Assembly (NCBI GenBank): GCA_046347945.1
Contig: JAXMFB010000003.1
Span: forward strand, 248,001-312,000
Reading direction: 5' to 3'
DNA: 64,000 nucleotides
From: Zeimonas sp046347945
GTDB taxonomy: Bacteria; Pseudomonadota; Gammaproteobacteria; Burkholderiales; Burkholderiaceae_E
The translations under genes were made by a program, and so were the position numbers. Below, one piece after another: positions 61,842 through 64,000 of this stretch (position 1 is the first letter of the stretch; the number at the start of each line of letters is the position of its first letter). The notes beneath the pieces were generated by a model. The model was not told the DNA's origin. It saw only the letters and a program-made list of their open reading frames with translations, and did not search any database.

Positions 61842-62534
61842 TCAGCCGGGGGCGCGCACCCCGTAGCGCGCCCGGTACGCGGCGACGCTGTCGCGGTGCG
61901 CCGCGATGCCCGCGCCGCTGGCTTCGGTCGAGCCCAGGAACTCGAGCAGGTCGCCGAGCGTGGCGATCGACAGCACCGGAATGCCGTAGAGCCGCTCTGC
62001 CTCCTGCGCGGCCGACCGCTCGCCGATGTGCTCGGCATCGCCGCTGCGTTCCTGGCGGTCGAGCGCGATCAGCACCGCGGCCGGCTCGGCGCCGTGCGCC
62101 CGGATGATCTCGACCGACTCGCGCACCGAGGTGCCGGCGCTGATCACGTCGTCGACGATGACGACGCGGCCGGAGAGCGGCGCGCCGATCAGCGTGCCGC
62201 CTTCGCCGTGGTCCTTGGCCTCCTTGCGGTTGAACGCGAAGGCGACGTTGCGCCCGTCGTGGGCGAGCGCGACCGCGGTGGCGCTGGCCAGGGTGATGCC
62301 CTTGTAGGCCGGGCCGAACAGCATGTCGAAGCGCACGCGCCCCGCGCGCTCGGCGCCGAGCAGCGTCTGCGCGTAGAACTGCGCAAGCCGGCCCAGCGAG
62401 GCGCCGTCGTTGAACAGCCCGGCGTTGAAGAAGTACGGCGAGAGCCGCCCGGCCTTGGTGCGAAACTCGCCGAAACGCAGGATGCCGTTGTTCACGGCGA
62501 ACCGGATAAACTGCGCGCGCAGGTCGTCTGCCAA
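61842..62534 (-). CDS. pyrE: Orotate phosphoribosyltransferase
   Basis: 230-residue type I phosphoribosyltransferase for UMP synthesis. Features are FGEFRTKAGRLSPYFFNAGLF near the N-terminus, the catalytic loop NRKEAKDHGEGG and the PRPP-binding motif VVIVDDVISAGTS. No ATG suits; TTG at 62534 with GGGGTGA upstream gives a family-like start (LADDLRAQFIRFAVNNG), so a TTG start is proposed. It is divergent from xthA with only 36 bp between the start codons, so their promoters must overlap. Confidence 0.94.
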   Translation of the reverse strand: MADDLRAQFIRFAVNNGILRFGEFRTKAGRLSPYFFNAGLFNDGASLGRLAQFYAQTLLGAERAGRVRFDMLFGPAYKGITLASATAVALAHDGRNVAFAFNRKEAKDHGEGGTLIGAPLSGRVVIVDDVISAGTSVRESVEIIRAHGAEPAAVLIALDRQERSGDAEHIGERSAAQEAERLYGIPVLSIATLGDLLEFLGSTEASGAGIAAHRDSVAAYRARYGVRAPG

Positions 62535-62570
62535 GAAGTCACCCCGCAACGAACGGACTCGACGGACACC

Positions 62571-63347
62571 ATGATACGGGTCGTCACGCTGAACCTGAAC
62601 GGCATTCGCTCGGCCGCCCGCAAGGGCTGGCTCGACTGGGCCGCGGCGCAACGCGCCGACGTGCTGTGCGTGCAGGAAGTCAAGGCGCAGGACGCCGACC
62701 TCGACGACACGCTGCGCGAAGTGGGCGGGATGCGCGGCCACTTCCACCTCGCGCAGAAGAAGGGCTACAGCGGCGTCGGGCTGTACAGCCGGCGCCGGCC
62801 GAAGTCGGTGCGGGTCGGCTTCGGCAGCGCCGAATTCGACGCCGAGGGGCGCTACGTCGAGGCCGATTTCGGCGCCTTCACCGTGATCTCGGTCTACGTG
62901 CCGTCGGGATCGAGCTCCGAGGAGCGGCTGGCGGCCAAGTTCCGCTTCATGGCCGAGTTCCAGCCGCACCTGCGCGCGCTGGCCGCGAGCGGCCGCGAGA
63001 TCGTCCTGTGCGGCGACTGGAACATCGCGCATCGCGAGATCGACCTGAAGAACTGGCGCAGCAACCAGAAGAACTCCGGCTTCCTGCCCGAGGAGCGCGC
63101 CTGGCTCGGCGAGGTGTTCGACCAGGCGGGCTTCGTCGACGTGTTCCGGCGGCTCGACCCGCGCCCCGAGCAGTACACCTGGTGGAGCAATCGCGGGCAG
63201 GCGTGGGCGAAGAACGTCGGCTGGCGGCTCGACTACCAGATCGCGACCCCCGGCATCGCGGCGAAGGCGAAGCGCGCGGAGATCTTCACCGCGCAGCGCT
63301 TCTCCGATCACGCGCCGCTTACCATCGACTACGCGGTGCGCGCATGA
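62571..63347 (+). CDS. xthA: Exodeoxyribonuclease III
   Basis: 258-residue AP endonuclease/3' exonuclease for base-excision repair. Catalytic motifs are LNLNGIRSA at the N-terminus, metal Glu in CVQEVKAQ, GDWNIAHREIDLKN, the WWSNRG region and the terminal SDHAPLTIDY with the catalytic Asp-His. The length matches bacterial XthA. Its stop overlaps the ATG of the next gene by 4 nt. Confidence 0.96.
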   Translation: MIRVVTLNLNGIRSAARKGWLDWAAAQRADVLCVQEVKAQDADLDDTLREVGGMRGHFHLAQKKGYSGVGLYSRRRPKSVRVGFGSAEFDAEGRYVEADFGAFTVISVYVPSGSSSEERLAAKFRFMAEFQPHLRALAASGREIVLCGDWNIAHREIDLKNWRSNQKNSGFLPEERAWLGEVFDQAGFVDVFRRLDPRPEQYTWWSNRGQAWAKNVGWRLDYQIATPGIAAKAKRAEIFTAQRFSDHAPLTIDYAVRA

Positions 63348-64000
63348 AGGTGCTGGTCACCGGGGCGGCCGGTTTCATCGGGGCGGCGCTGGTGCGTGCG
63401 CTTCGCATCCGCCACCCGCAGGCGAGCGTGCTGGCGTTCGACCTCGTGCCGCCCGACGCGGCGCAGGCGACGGCGACGCGCGTCGGAGACATCGGCGAGC
63501 CCGGCGTCGCCGCCGGACTGGTCGGCCCCGACACGACGCACGTCTTCCACCTCGCGTCGCTGGTCTCCGGCGGGGCCGAAGCCGACTTCGAGCGCGGGAT
63601 GCGGGTGAACCTCGATGCGACCCGAGAGCTGCTCGAGGCGGCGCGACGCGCCGGCCGCGCGCCGACCTTCGTGTTCGCGTCGTCGATCGCCGTCTACGGC
63701 GGCGACCTGCCCGACGTGATCGACGACGCCACGCCGCCGTCGCCACGGCTGTCCTACGGCGCGCACAAGCTCGCCTGCGAGATCCTGATCGACGACTACT
63801 CGCGGCGCGGCTTCGTCGACGGGCGCTCGCTGCGGCTGCCCACCGTGATGGTCCGCCCCGGCGCGGCCAACACCGCGGTCTCGGGATGGGCGAGCGCGAT
63901 CGTGCGCGAGCCGCTCGCCGGCCGCGACTACGACTGCCCGGTGGGACCCGACACGTCGATGGCCTGCCTGTCGCTGGCGCGTACGGTGGACGCCTTCCTG
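63344..64000 (+). CDS. denD: NAD-dependent epimerase, D-erythronate dehydrogenase-like, 3' end outside window
   Basis: The first 219 residues of an extended SDR. The NAD motif VTGAAGFIGAALV, HVFHLASLVSGGAEADFE, FASSIAVYGGDLPDVIDD and the Tyr/Lys in YGAHKLACEILIDDYSRRGF resemble DenD (D-erythronate 2-dehydrogenase). LRLPTVMVRPG and the GWASAIVREPLAG region also agree with that group. The gene is coupled to xthA by ATGA and runs off the right edge. The gene symbol is tentative. Confidence 0.75.
   Translation, partial: MKVLVTGAAGFIGAALVRALRIRHPQASVLAFDLVPPDAAQATATRVGDIGEPGVAAGLVGPDTTHVFHLASLVSGGAEADFERGMRVNLDATRELLEAARRAGRAPTFVFASSIAVYGGDLPDVIDDATPPSPRLSYGAHKLACEILIDDYSRRGFVDGRSLRLPTVMVRPGAANTAVSGWASAIVREPLAGRDYDCPVGPDTSMACLSLARTVDAFL

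Overview
The window reads as a very GC-rich betaproteobacterial chromosome, most likely order Burkholderiales. The support is the arrangement mreB-mreC-mreD-mrdA-rodA divergent from gatC-gatA-gatB with pyrE/xthA nearby, a complete leucine/isovalerate (liu) pathway with a MerR-type regulator and aceK, and many acyl-CoA enzymes. Genes are tightly packed, often with 1-10 nt overlaps. I see no rRNA, tRNA, insertion sequence, prophage or CRISPR array.

Layout. (1) 1-7035, plus strand: a branched-chain-amino-acid-type ABC importer (livH, livM, livK, livF; livG is presumably just outside the window) interleaved with two acyl-CoA ligases, suggesting uptake and CoA activation of an organic acid. (2) 7026-24511: a catabolic island. 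A winged-helix regulator faces a thiolase. A minus-strand unit encodes a TRAP transporter (dctP, dctQ, dctM), an acyl-CoA ligase and an alpha-methylacyl-CoA racemase-like protein. A divergent plus-strand unit encodes a two-subunit coenzyme-B12 acyl-CoA mutase, an acyl-CoA ligase, an acyl-CoA dehydrogenase, a hydroxyacyl-CoA dehydrogenase/enoyl-CoA hydratase fusion, a MeaB-type GTPase and an atypical crotonase. (3) 24531-26454: a diguanylate cyclase and a PaaY-type hexapeptide protein. (4) 26532-33885: a TetR-led operon for the distal leucine pathway (liuB, liuC, liuD, liuE) with a DUF1289 protein and a metallo-beta-lactamase-fold hydrolase. (5) 33987-43758: a DUF2279 protein, then a minus-strand group from the LiuR-like regulator through a shortened hotdog protein, liuA, aceK, a thiolase, an SDR, a second acyl-CoA dehydrogenase, a zinc-ribbon membrane protein and a GST. 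(6) 43791-51058: a SMUG1-type uracil-DNA glycosylase, then an uncharacterised metabolic cluster (DUF364, SDR, epimerase, SBF transporter, ThDP enzyme, RidA/CnbZ-like protein). (7) 51140-64000: a quinone oxidoreductase, the rod-shape genes, gatCAB with an embedded lipoprotein gene, pyrE, xthA and a truncated epimerase.

The most interesting part is the B12 mutase island. Its large subunit keeps the mutase fold motifs, and its small subunit keeps the B12-binding DxHxxG. However, by my hand alignment the residues that define substrate in methylmalonyl-, isobutyryl- and 2-hydroxyisobutyryl-CoA mutases are replaced (Gln at the Tyr89 position, Asn at His244, no Arg207 counterpart). With its own GTPase chaperone, racemase-like protein, ligases, beta-oxidation enzymes and TRAP importer, and a palindrome exactly centred between two divergent promoters, it looks like a self-contained pathway for an unidentified, possibly branched, carboxylic acid.

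Other points are two near-identical 16-bp putative LiuR operators flanking liuR, a strong intrinsic terminator ending a roughly 180-nt structured region near 44.6-44.8 kb, and a lipoprotein gene translationally coupled to gatA.
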